Shown: positions 36,259 through 44,945 of the stretch, piece after piece | Position numbering within the stretch: the stretch's first letter is position 1 | How the letters are laid out: every line of letters begins with the position of its first letter | Origin: CAIKMD01 sp963803265 | GTDB taxonomy: Bacteria; Pseudomonadota; Alphaproteobacteria; ATCC43930; CGMCC-115725 | DNA: 64,000 bases | NCBI GenBank assembly: GCA_963803265.1 | Contig: CAWDLZ010000013.1 | Coordinates: forward strand, 173,351 to 237,350 | Reading direction: 5' to 3' | The notes under the pieces: generated by a model | What the model saw: the letters and a program-made list of their open reading frames with translations, nothing else | Database searches by the model: none | Told to the model about the DNA's origin: nothing | Program-made: the position numbers and the translations under genes

Positions 36259-38488
36259 TCAGGTTTCAGGCGGAACCGCGAAGCCTTGCGGCTTTTGCCC
36301 GGAGCGATGGCGCTCCCACATCGCGAGGTAGGCCGCTTCGATGGCGCGGCAGAACCGCGCGGCATCGAACAGCTTGCCGGCCGCGCGGTTGCGCTCGAGC
36401 TTCGCCTTCATCGCGGCGAGCCGGCCGGGGTCGCGCGCGAGATCGAGCGCCACCGACTCGTAGCCTTCGGGCGAATCCGCGATCAGCTCGGGCAAGCCGA
36501 TGGCCGTAAGCAGGCTTGCCGCGACCCGCGCGGGAAAGGATCTGCCCGCGACGGTGACGAGCGGAAGCCCCGCCCAGAGCGCGTCGCTCGCCGTCGTGTG
36601 CGCGTTGTAGGGGAGGGTGTCGAGGAAGAGATCCGCGAGCCGCATCCGCGACAGATGCGCGGGCCAATCGGCCGGCGCCGCGAACACCAGCCGCTCGGGC
36701 GCGACGCCGCGCGCCTCGGCCTCGCGCGCTAGATTGGCGCGCGACCATTCATTGTCGGCGTAGAGCCACAGCACGCTGCCTTCGACCGCGGCGACGAGCC
36801 GCATCCAGCGCTCGAACATTTCGGGCGTGAGCTTGTAGCCGGCATTGAAGCAGGAAAAGACGAAGCCCCGCTCCGGCAGGCCGTGCTCCGCGCGGCTCGG
36901 CGCCGCCGCCGGGATCGCCCGCGCCGCGTCGTTCGCGTAGTAGATCTCGGGCAGGGCGACGATCGCCTCGGTGTAGCAATGCCGCGCCGCCTCGGGAATG
37001 ACGATTGAATTGGCGACGATGTAGTCGATGAAGGGCGCGCTCATCGTGCCGGGATAGCCGAACCAGTTGACCTGGACGGGCGCGGCGCGGGCGGCGAAGA
37101 TGGCCGGGCGCCCGTTCTGGGTATAGCCGGAGAGGTCGATCGCGATGTCGATTTCCTCGGCATCGAGGCGCGCGGCCAGTTGCCGATCCGACATCCTGGT
37201 TGCGTCGATCGTCCGCTCGAAGGCGGCATCGAGCCGGCGGCGCAACGCGCCGCCGTCGGACGGGTTGAGCGCGACCGCGGTGACGGCGAACCGGGCGCGG
37301 TCATGCCGCTCGATCACCCTGGCGATCATGCGCGACACCGGATGCTCGCGAAAATCCGCCGAGACATAGGCGATCCTCAATCGGTCATGCGCCGCGCCGC
37401 GCCGCGCGGGCAGACCGCCGCCCGCCGCCGCCATCGCCCGCTTCGCCCTCGCGGCGGCGGCCTGGGCGTGAATCTCCGGATCGTTGACCGCGCCCAGCAT
37501 GACGAAGGGCTCGATCCGCTCGCCGCGCCGCGTCCGCTCGATCAGGTCGGCGCGGCGCCGCTCGCGGTCGCCCCAGTCGCGAGATCTTGCCCGCGAGGTC
37601 GAAGGCCAGGCCGGCGGCCTCGGCATGGCTGGGATCGAGCGCGACCGCGCGATCGCAGCTCGCCAAGGCTTCGGGCAGGCGCTTCAATTCGCCGAGCGCG
37701 ATGCCGCGGTTGTAGAACGCCTCGGCGAGGCCGGGCTTCAATGCGATCGCCGCGTCGTAGGCGGCGACCGCCTCGGCCGCGCGGCCCAAGCGATGAAGGT
37801 CGATGCCGCGATTGTTGTGCGCCTCGGCATAGCCGGGCTGAAGCGCGAGCGCGCGGTCATGCGCGGCCAGCGCCTCCTCGAAACGGCGCAGATCGCGCAA
37901 GACATTCCCGCGATTATTGACCGCCTCGGCATCGGCCGGATCGAGCGCCAGCACCCGGTCATAGGCGGCCAGCGCTTGCTCGAACCGGCCCGCGTCGGAT
38001 AGCAAGCGGCCCGCGTTGTAATGCGCCGCGGCGAAGCCGGGTTGGAGCGTAGCGGCGCGCTCATAGGCTTGGAGCGCCTCGTCCCTGCGGCCGAGCGCCG
38101 CCAGCGCGTTGCCGCGATAAAAATGCCCGACGCTCTCGCCCGGCGCGAGGACGGTCACGCGGTCATAGGCGGCGAGCGCCGCCACGTAGCGGCGCATGGC
38201 GAGGAGCGCGTGACCCTGGGCGAGCTGCGCGCCGGCATGGCTCGCATCGAGGCTCAGCGCCTCGGCGGCCAGCGCTTCGGCCTCGGCCGGAGCGCCGTTT
38301 TCCAGCACGATCGCGGCCAGGCCGACGAGCGCGCCGAGGTGACGGCGATTCGCGGCGACGATCTCGCGGTAGAGCCGTTCCGCGGCCGCGAAATCGCCGC
38401 GCCGGTGCGCCGCGGTCGCGGTGGCGTAGAGCTCTTCGGGATTGGGAATGCGATTCTCCGGGTTTCGGTGTTTTACAGCCAGCGCCAC
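36259..38488 (-). pseudogene. TPR / SPINDLY-like O-GlcNAc transferase, frameshifted
   Basis: The N-terminal part (38488 to about 37580) is a series of about eight TPR units (for example ALQAYERAATLQPGFAAAHY and ALAAYDRVLALDPADAEAVN). A +1 shift near 37579 leads to the frame with the glycosyltransferase-41 part: ISDWGDRERRRADLIER, RLRIAYVSADFREHPVSRMI, IDIAIDLSGYTQNGRPAIFA and DLFLDTLPYNAHTTASDALW. Together they form a ~740-residue SPINDLY-type protein O-glycosyltransferase. GTG 38488 overlaps the 3' end of the repressor gene, so the two are probably coupled. Glycosylation of a phage or flagellar protein would be a reasonable role (inference). Confidence 0.8.
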
Positions 38489-39171
38489 TGGCCGATGACG
38501 CGGCCCTGGATATAGGCCTCGGCGAGGGTGCGCTCGTAGGATTCGTATTTGGGATTGTCCGAGCCGATCTTGACGCGCATCGGCTCGGTATGGGCGAGCG
38601 CCTGCACGCGCTTCACCACGAGGCCGAGCCCGTCCCACACCACGAAGACGCCGGGCGGCGAGGGCGTCCGGTCGCCGGTATCGACGAGCACGCGCTGGCC
38701 CGGTTGCAAGGTCGGCTCCATGCTGTCGCCCATCACCGTGATGATGCGCAGCTCGCTGGCGGGCGCGGTCGAATAGAACCGCACCACCTCGCTCGGCAGC
38801 TGCCATTCGGCGATCACCCTCTGATTCTCGCCGGTCAGCCCATCGCCCGCCGAGGCGCGCAATTCGAGCTCCTCGATCTTGAGCATGCCGGGCGCGGCCT
38901 CTTCGGACTTCGCCCCAACCGCGCGCCCGCGCGATCCGTGGACGCCCGCCAGCGCATAAAGCTCGGCCTCGGCGATGCCCTTGGCGGCGAAGATGGGCGC
39001 GAGGCGCTGCGCCAGCTCGAGCGGCAGATGAGGCTTCCGGAAGCGGTCCTCGTAATGCTGATAGCTCGAGCCATGCTCCATGCCCAAGGCATGCGCGACC
39101 TCGCGGATGGAAAGCCCCGCGCGCTGGCGCAGCAGCTTCAAGCGGCGGGAAATCGGCGATGGCTCGACCAT
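38473..39171 (-). CDS. CI/LexA-type phage repressor (HTH + S24 peptidase)
   Basis: A 232-residue protein. The N-terminal helix-turn-helix (RLKLLRQRAGLSIREVAHAL) binds DNA. The C-terminal S24 domain has the Ser-Lys dyad of self-cleaving repressors (VMGDSMEPTLQPGQRVLVDT and LVVKRVQAL). The start at ATG 39171 is placed by a strong promoter just upstream. It should silence the divergent phage genes until RecA-stimulated cleavage. Its 3' end overlaps the glycosyltransferase gene by 16 nt. Confidence 0.88.
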   Translation of the reverse strand: MVEPSPISRRLKLLRQRAGLSIREVAHALGMEHGSSYQHYEDRFRKPHLPLELAQRLAPIFAAKGIAEAELYALAGVHGSRGRAVGAKSEEAAPGMLKIEELELRASAGDGLTGENQRVIAEWQLPSEVVRFYSTAPASELRIITVMGDSMEPTLQPGQRVLVDTGDRTPSPPGVFVVWDGLGLVVKRVQALAHTEPMRVKIGSDNPKYESYERTLAEAYIQGRVIGQWRWL

Positions 39172-39177
39172 ATTTTT

Positions 39178-39207
39178 ATTATACACGCATCCGCCATACA
39201 GCGCCAA
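39178..39207 (-). promoter_or_regulatory. Repressor promoter, probably leaderless transcript
   Basis: On the minus strand TTGGCG (39202-39207) and a perfect TATAAT (39178-39183) are separated by 18 nt. The -10 box ends 6 nt before the repressor ATG, so transcription would start at or next to the initiation codon. No ribosome-binding site fits in that space. Confidence 0.7.
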
Positions 39208-39229
39208 ACGCTCTTTCACTGGACACTTG

Positions 39230-39262
39230 AACGCAACTAGCGTATCAAACGTATATTGCGTT
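39230..39262. promoter_or_regulatory. Candidate operator palindrome in the repressor/structural divergent region
   Basis: AACGCAA at 39230-39236 is repeated in inverted orientation as TTGCGTT at 39256-39262. Between them are two related words, AGCGTAT and AACGTAT. A plus-strand promoter could be TTGAAC (39227) with GTATAT (39251). Position and symmetry suit a repressor operator, but no binding specificity can be shown from sequence. Confidence 0.45.
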
Positions 39263-39375
39263 GGCCGGGGCCAGGTCGCGGAGGGGGACAGATGCATGGA
39301 CTAAGGCTCCGGCGCAAATTCGCGCCCCGATTGAGGAACATTTCAAGAACTCAATCCCATTCAAGCGGAATTGCA

Positions 39376-39717
39376 ATGGGATTCTTCGCCAAACGGCAGA
39401 GTTTTCCACCGGAAAATCGGCGCTGTGCGTACATCGCCGCGGAACGCTGGCCGCCCGGCCGGGCGCCCTATTGCGGCGCGGCCGTCGTGCCGGGCTCGTC
39501 CTACTGCGCCGAGCACGCCGCGCTGTGCCTGCTCGATCCGGCGAGCGAGGCCGGAGCGGCGTTGACTCGCGAGCAGGCCCGCGCCGCCGCGAGCGCGCCG
39601 CCGCCGGATTTGCCGCTGCTGCACGCCGTCGCCGCCCCCGAGCCCGAGGATGGCGACGACGCGATCGAGGATTGGCGGCCGATGCCAGCAACCAGGGACG
39701 AGGAGGACGAGGGATGA
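39376..39717 (+). CDS. Small Cys-rich (GcrA-like zinc motif) protein
   Basis: A 113-residue protein. Residues 17-51 contain RRCAYIAAE, PYCGAAVVPGSSYCAEHAAL and a further Cys, a CC...C-x2-H spacing like the C-terminal metal-binding motif of alphaproteobacterial GcrA regulators. The rest is acidic and low complexity. It is the first gene on the plus strand after the repressor and overlaps the next gene by ATGA. A regulatory role in the phage locus is likely but not shown. ATG 39376 was chosen because the upstream part is not protein-like. Confidence 0.55.
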   Translation: MGFFAKRQSFPPENRRCAYIAAERWPPGRAPYCGAAVVPGSSYCAEHAALCLLDPASEAGAALTREQARAAASAPPPDLPLLHAVAAPEPEDGDDAIEDWRPMPATRDEEDEG

Positions 39718-40262
39718 AAGCCAATCGAGCAAGGCGGGCGAAAAATGGCGCCGGCGAAACCAAGACCACCGATCCGCTCGCGCCCTCGGCGGAGCGTCTT
39801 GCGCATGGGCTGATCGAGCGTCTCCCTCACGCGATCGCCGACGAGGACGGGCGCCCGGCGCAGCCGCTTCGCGCGCGCGACACCATCGACGCGATGCTGC
39901 GAAGGGGCACGATCACCGAGGCGATGCGCCAGGCGTCCGAGAATTTTCGCGCGCTCTTCGCGACGGCGCAACTCGAGACCTTGCGCGCGGCCGATCTGTC
40001 GCGCCTCGCCGACGGCGTGCGCGACCTGCCGATCACGCTGCGCCAGGCCGAGGCGAGAAAGCGCGTCTGGCTCGCCTTGAAGGCGCTCGGCGGAATCGCG
40101 TCGCCCGCGGGCTCCTGCGTGTGGCATGTCATCGGCTGCGAATGGACGCTCAAGGACTGGGCGCTGCGCCAGGGCTGGAACGGCATCGCGCTCAGGCCCG
40201 AGGCCGCGTCGGGGATCTTGATCGGCTCCTTGGGAATCCTCCAGGCGCATTTCGGGCTGTGA
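39714..40262 (+). CDS. DUF6456-like phage-associated protein
   Basis: A 182-residue protein overlapping the previous stop (ATGA). The C-terminal half (RKRVWLALKALGG, SCVWHVIGCEWTLKDWALRQ, SGILIGSLGILQAHFGL) resembles the DUF6456-type module found in alphaproteobacterial phage and GTA regulators. The N-terminal half includes DTIDAMLRRGTITEAMRQAS. It is the last gene before the promoter-terminator pair that precedes the packaging genes, so it may be the factor that controls passage of that terminator (inference). Confidence 0.5.
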   Translation: MKANRARRAKNGAGETKTTDPLAPSAERLAHGLIERLPHAIADEDGRPAQPLRARDTIDAMLRRGTITEAMRQASENFRALFATAQLETLRAADLSRLADGVRDLPITLRQAEARKRVWLALKALGGIASPAGSCVWHVIGCEWTLKDWALRQGWNGIALRPEAASGILIGSLGILQAHFGL

Positions 40263-40296
40263 ATGGCCCCCTATTCCTGTTTCGTTCATTTTTCGC

Positions 40297-40325
40297 TTGA
40301 CCAACTACGATTGCAATGCTATAAA
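40297..40325 (+). promoter_or_regulatory. Predicted late promoter of the packaging/structural operon
   Basis: TTGACC (40297-40302), a 17-nt spacer, then TATAAA (40320-40325): the best sigma-70-type promoter in the phage region. The start would be near 40332, about 16 nt before an intrinsic terminator and 113 nt before the first small terminase gene. Confidence 0.7.
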
Positions 40326-40347
40326 AATGGCACACTGAGATTGTTGG

Positions 40348-40373
40348 CCCGGGACGCGATCCCGGGTTTTTTA
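40348..40373 (+). terminator. Intrinsic terminator directly after the late promoter
   Basis: CCCGGGA - CGCGA - TCCCGGG is a perfect 7-bp stem with a 5-nt loop, followed by TTTTTT (40367-40372). It would stop transcripts from the promoter at 40297 after roughly 40 nt unless an antiterminator acts, as in lambda-type late control. Confidence 0.85.
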
Positions 40374-40444
40374 TTGTCCCCCAAGACCGGCCGCCGCGCC
40401 GGGCTTTTGCTTTCCCGCGACCGCGCGAAGCCAAGGGAGACTTT

Positions 40445-40906
40445 ATGACGCCACGCCAGCAAATCTTCGTCGAGGAATATCTGATCGACTTGAACGCCAC
40501 CCAGGCGGCGATCCGCGCCGGCTACGCGCCGCACTCGGCGCAACCTTATTCCTCGACCCTGTTGAGCACACCGGAGATCGCGGCGGCGGTGCAAGCGGCG
40601 ATGGACGCGCGCGCCCGACGCACCGGCATCACGGCCGAGCGTGTGATCGAGGAGCTGGCGCGCATCGCTTTCGCCGACATCCGGCTTCTGGCCGATTGGG
40701 GACCGGCGGGCGCCGCCGTCAAGCCGGGCTCGGCGATCGCCGACGAGGCCGCCGCCGCCATCGCCAGCCTCCGCGAGATCGACACCGAAGACGGCAAGCG
40801 CGTCGCCCTCGCCACCTTCGACAAGAAGAAGGCGCTCGACACCCTGGCCGGAATATTGGGCCTCGGCGTCGCGGCGCGGCGGCGGCGCGCAGCGCAACCG
40901 GCATGA
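40445..40906 (+). CDS. terS: Terminase small subunit (first of two)
   Basis: A 153-residue protein of the Terminase_2 type: MTPRQQIFVEEYLIDLNATQ, AAIRAGYAPHSAQPYSSTLL (helix-turn-helix), then ITAERVIEELARIAFADIRL and FDKKKALDTLAGILGLG. It should recognise the packaging start site and feed DNA to the large subunit. GGGAGA precedes the ATG. The stop overlaps the start of a second, paralogous gene (ATGA). Confidence 0.85.
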   Translation: MTPRQQIFVEEYLIDLNATQAAIRAGYAPHSAQPYSSTLLSTPEIAAAVQAAMDARARRTGITAERVIEELARIAFADIRLLADWGPAGAAVKPGSAIADEAAAAIASLREIDTEDGKRVALATFDKKKALDTLAGILGLGVAARRRRAAQPA

Positions 40907-41428
40907 AGAAGCGCTACCGCGAATTCGTGGCGGCCTATCTGATCGACCTCGATGCGGTGAAGGCCGCGATCCGCGCCGGCTATTCGGAGCGCAACGCCCA
41001 CAGCAATTCCTACCGCCTCTTGCGCATCCCTGAGATCGCCGCCGCGGTCGAGGAGGGCCTGGCCGCGCGCCGCGAGAACACCCGCGCCACCGCCGACCGC
41101 GTGCTCGAGGAATATGGCCGCATCGCCTTCGCCGATATCCGGCACTTCGCCGACTGGACCGAGGACGGCGTGCTGCAGCCTCGCCGCCAAGGAAAAGCTC
41201 AGCGACGCCGATGCCGGGGCCATCCACGAGGTGCAGCCGAACGGCAAGGGCGCCAAGCTCAAGCTCTACGACAAGCAGGCGGCGCTCGACCGTCTCGCCC
41301 GCCATCTCGGCTTGTTCGATCCGCATGCGCGATTGTCGCCGCAGGATCAAACCGTCGACGGCAAGGCGGCGCGCGACGAGCTGCGCGAGCGGCTGATGCG
41401 CCACTTCAAAAAAGCCGGCACGGAATGA
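40903..41428 (+). pseudogene. Second terminase small subunit, frameshifted
   Basis: A tandem paralogue of the preceding gene: YREFVAAYLIDLDAVKAAIR, GYSERNAHSNSYRLL, then VLEEYGRIAFADIRHFADWT. A +1 shift near 41179 moves the end to another frame (LAAKEKLSDADAGAIHEVQP, LKLYDKQAALDRLARHLGLF). Without the extra base it would be a ~174-residue complete TerS with a longer C-terminus than copy 1. The large terminase gene starts 4 nt after its stop. Confidence 0.78.
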
Positions 41429-41432
41429 CCGG

Positions 41433-42746
41433 ATGGACCCTGCCCTTGAAGCGCTGTTGGCCTCGTTGCCTGCGGAGAAGCGCGAGGCCGCGCTCGCGAG
41501 CCTGAGCGATCGGGACGCGACCGAGTGGCGCGACAATTGGCGTAACTGGGCGCGGCCGTCGCAACTGCCGCCCGAAGGCGACTGGCGGGTGTGGCTGCTG
41601 CTCGCCGGCCGCGGCTTCGGCAAGACCCGGTCGGGCGCGGAATGGGTGCGCGAGCTGGTCGAGGCGGGCGCGGCGCGGCGCGTGGCGCTCATCGCGCCGA
41701 CGGCTTCGGATGCGCGCGACGTGATGGTCGAAGGCGTGAGCGGCATGCTGAGCGTGGCGTCGCCCCATTGCCGGCCGCTCTACGAGCCGTCGAAGCGGCG
41801 CTTGACCTGGCCCAACGGCGCGCAGGCGACGCTCTATTCCGCCGACGAGCCCGAGCGCTTGCGCGGGCCGCAATTCGATGCCGCCTGGTGCGACGAGCTC
41901 GCCGCCTGGCGCTATCCGCAAGCGTGGGACATGCTGATGCTGGGCTTGCGGCTGGGCGCGCATCCGCGCGCCATCGTCACGACGACGCCGAAGCCGGTGC
42001 TGCTCGTCCGCGCGCTCCTGGCCGCGCCCGGTTGCGCGGTCACGCGCGGCAGGACGCTCGAGAACGCCGCCAATCTCAGCGCCTCCTTTCTCGCCGCGGT
42101 CCTTGGGGCTTACGCGGGCACGCGGCTCGGCCGCCAGGAACTCGATGCCGAGCTCTTGGACGACGCGGACGGCGCGCTGTGGCGGCGAGACGCGATCGAG
42201 CGCCTCCGCGTCGCGCGCGCGCCCGAATTGCGCCGCGTCGTCGTCGCGATCGATCCCGCCGCCACGAGCGGCGAGGATGCCGACGAAACCGGCATCGTCG
42301 TCGCCGGCGCCGGCCAGGACGGCGCGTTCTATGTGCTGGACGATCTCTCCGGGCGCTATCGCCCCAACGCATGGGCGGCGCGCGCGGTGGCGGCTTATCG
42401 CAGCCACGCGGCCGACCGCATCGTCGCCGAGGTCAACAATGGCGGCGAGATGGTCGAGGCCATGCTGCGTATCGTCGATCCGAGCGTCGCCTATCGCGGC
42501 GTCCATGCCGCGCGCGGGAAATCGGTGCGCGCCGAGCCCGCCGCCGCGCTCTACGAGCAGGGCCGCGCGCACCATGTCGGCGCCTTTCCCGCGCTCGAGG
42601 ATCAGATGTGCGGCTTCACCGGCGATCCGGCGGCGCGGCACGCGGCCTCGCCCGACCGGGTCGATGCCCTCGTCTGGGCCTTCGCCGAGCTGACGGGCGG
42701 CGGCGATCCCGCCATTCTCGATTATTACCGCGCGCTCGCGCGCTAA
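41433..42746 (+). CDS. terL: Terminase large subunit
   Basis: A 437-residue packaging motor. ATPase part: Walker A-like LLAGRGFGKTRSGAEWV, Walker B FDAAWCDELAAWRY and the coupling segment AIVTTTPKP. Nuclease part: VVVAIDPAATSGEDADETGI with the first catalytic Asp, VAEVNNGGEMVEAML, and SPDRVDALVWAFAEL near the end. Length and motifs match GTA/HK97-type terminases of alphaproteobacteria. Confidence 0.93.
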   Translation: MDPALEALLASLPAEKREAALASLSDRDATEWRDNWRNWARPSQLPPEGDWRVWLLLAGRGFGKTRSGAEWVRELVEAGAARRVALIAPTASDARDVMVEGVSGMLSVASPHCRPLYEPSKRRLTWPNGAQATLYSADEPERLRGPQFDAAWCDELAAWRYPQAWDMLMLGLRLGAHPRAIVTTTPKPVLLVRALLAAPGCAVTRGRTLENAANLSASFLAAVLGAYAGTRLGRQELDAELLDDADGALWRRDAIERLRVARAPELRRVVVAIDPAATSGEDADETGIVVAGAGQDGAFYVLDDLSGRYRPNAWAARAVAAYRSHAADRIVAEVNNGGEMVEAMLRIVDPSVAYRGVHAARGKSVRAEPAAALYEQGRAHHVGAFPALEDQMCGFTGDPAARHAASPDRVDALVWAFAELTGGGDPAILDYYRALAR

Positions 42747-42760
42747 GTCTATCCGCATTC

Positions 42761-42818
42761 ATGCCCGCGAAATCGGGCATCCAGAGCGGCTGCACTGGGT
42801 TCCCGCTTTCGCGGGAAC
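42761..42818. repeat. Pair of palindromes between terminase and portal genes
   Basis: ATGCCCG-CGAAAT-CGGGCAT (42761-42780) and GTTCCCGC-TTTC-GCGGGAAC (42799-42818) are two perfect hairpins 18 nt apart. Sequences of the type TTCCCGCTTTCGCGGGAA are dispersed intergenic repeats in many proteobacterial genomes. Presence in the middle of a phage operon suggests a host-derived repeat inserted here. Confidence 0.6.
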
Positions 42819-42862
42819 GACGAAGAAAGATTTTTGCCGTCATCTCGTTCCAGGAGAAACCG

Positions 42863-44945
42863 ATGCAGGAAGGCTTCATCGCGCGCCTGGCGCGCGGCAT
42901 CGGCGCCGCCGTCAAATCCACTTCCTGGTTCGGGCCGCAGGCGCCGCTGCCGCCGATGGCGCCGCCCGACGTGGCGGGCCGCCAATTCGACTATCCCTTC
43001 GGCTTCAATCTCGCGATCGGGCCGCGCGTCAACGAGCCGACCGGGTTTCGCGAGCTGCGCGCGCTCGCCGATTCCTACGATCTCCTGCGCAGCGTCATCG
43101 AGACCCGCAAGGACCAGATCGAGCGGCTGTCCTGGTCGATCCGGCCGCGTAATTTCGCGGCCGCCGGCGCCGCCGGTGGAGCGGGCGCCGGCAAACAAAT
43201 CAGCCCCTCCGATCCGCGCATCGCGGCGCTGACCGCGTTCTTCCAGCGTCCCGACAAGGCGCATTCCTGGACGACCTGGCTCAGGATGCTGCTCGAGGAT
43301 CTGCTGGTGATCGACGCGCCGACGCTCTACCTGCGGCGGACGCGCGGCGGCGCCCTCTGGGCGCTCGAGCCCTTGGACGGGGCGACGGTCAAGCGCCTGA
43401 TCGACGATTGGGGCCGCACGCCGGCGCCGCCCGCGCCGGCCTATCAACAGATTTTGAAGGGCATGCCGGCGGTCGATTACACCGCCGACGAGCTGATCTA
43501 CGCGCCGCGCAACGCGCGCATCCACAAGGCCTATGGCTTCTCGCCGGTGGAGCAGGTGCAGATGAGCGTCTCGATCGCGCTGCGCCGGCAGATCTATCAG
43601 CTTCAATATTACACCGAGGGCAACATCCCCGAGGCGTTGATCGGCGTGCCCGAGACCTGGAACCCGGATCAGATCAGGCAGTTCCAAGCCTATTGGGACA
43701 GCATCAACGCCGGCGACACGGGCGAGCGGCGGCACGCCAAGTTCGTGCCCGGCGGCGTCGCCAAGACCTTCATCCCGACGCGCGAGCCGGCGCTGAAAGA
43801 CGTGTTCGACGAGTGGCTGGCGCGGGTCGTCTGCTTCGCGTTCTCGATCCCGCCGACCCCGTTCGTGCAGCAGACCAATCGCGCGACCGCGGACACGGCG
43901 CAAGAGGCGGCGCTGACCGAAGGCTTGGTGCCGCTGCAGAACTGGGTGAAGGGGCTCGTGGACGGCGTGCTCGCGGAGGAGTTCGCCGCGCCCGATCTGG
44001 AATTCGCGTGGAGCGCGGACAAGGCGGCCGACCCGGCCGACATCGCCAAGATCGCGACCTCTTACGTCGCCTCGGGGATCAAGACGGTGAACGAGGTGCG
44101 GGGCGAGCTGGGCCTGCCGCCGGTGCCGGGCGGCGACCGCGCGGTGTTCGTTACCGCGCAGGGGCCGGTGGCGCTCGACGGCGCGGAAAAGCTACTGCGT
44201 TTCAACCCAAACCACTACGGCCCCGGACCTCAAGGCGGCCAGTTCGCGCCGAGCGGAGAAGGCGGCGATGGCGGCGGCGACGGAAGCTTAGACCCGCTCG
44301 ACATCGGCGGCGATGGCGGGGATGACGACGGTTCGGACGGCAGTGACGACGCGGGCGATGATGAGCCGGATGTGGGCTCGAACGATGATAGCGGTTTAGA
44401 CGACGACAGCGGGGACGACGATCCGGTCACACCGGCCAACAACTTGCCGGACGCAAATCCCGATCCCGGAACCGCCGGCGGCGATCCGGAACTCGTTCCC
44501 GCGAGCTCCACGGGGATGCAACTTCCTTATGCCCAAGTGGCGGAACTCGTCCGTGAGAACAATGTTTCCGATCAAAGCAATGAGCTTATGCTCGCGATCA
44601 TCTGGCAAGAAAGCAGTTTCTACCCTTCCGCGAAAAACAATTTTGGAACCGCGAGCGGTTCTCATGGGCGTTACTCAAGCCGCTTTCGCGGACGCCACGT
44701 CCAATTACGAGGGCTTTCCAACCGTAGGGGGCCAGATCGATATTTTCGATCCGGCGACGAACGTTCAGCTAGGTTCGGCATATCTCCAAATCCTAATCGA
44801 CCGAAATCACGGAGATTTGCAAGCAGCGCTGGCACAGTACGGGCCGACGCCTCCCTACCCCGACGGTATACTCGCAGCCGCAAATGCCTTAGAACAGGAT
44901 CCTTCTGATCCGATGGCCGTGCTTAAACGGGTACTCCACAAATGA
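42863..44945 (+). CDS. Portal protein with C-terminal lytic transglycosylase-like tip (one frameshift in the tip)
   Basis: Residues 1-445 are a phage portal protein (LRSVIETRKDQIERLSWSIR; YAPRNARIHKAYGFSPVEQV; AFSIPPTPFVQQTNRATADT). Residues 447-468 form a linker with the motif NPNHYGPGPQGGQFAPSGEG, shared with the cassette at 45541. Then comes an Asp/Gly/Ser-rich acidic stretch. From about residue 552 an SLT-like domain begins (IIWQESSFYPSAKNN with the catalytic-type Glu). A +1 shift near 44660 is needed to continue it (GLMGVTQAAFADAT, FDPATNVQLGSAYLQILIDR). The corrected stop at 44943-44945 overlaps the next start. As read without correction, the frame runs to 44908 with a meaningless end. 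Portal C-termini face the capsid interior, so the tip could be packaged cargo. Confidence 0.82.
43429..44170 (+). repeat. Portal segment duplicated downstream in two pieces
   Basis: 43429-43707 recurs at 47405-47683 with very few differences (for example CAACAG to CAGCAG). 43688-44170 recurs at 45541-46020, again almost identical. The 20 bp shared by both pieces (GCCTATTGGGACAGCATCAA, 43688-43707) marks the common breakpoint. The near-identity points to recent duplication or continuing gene conversion. Confidence 0.92.
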
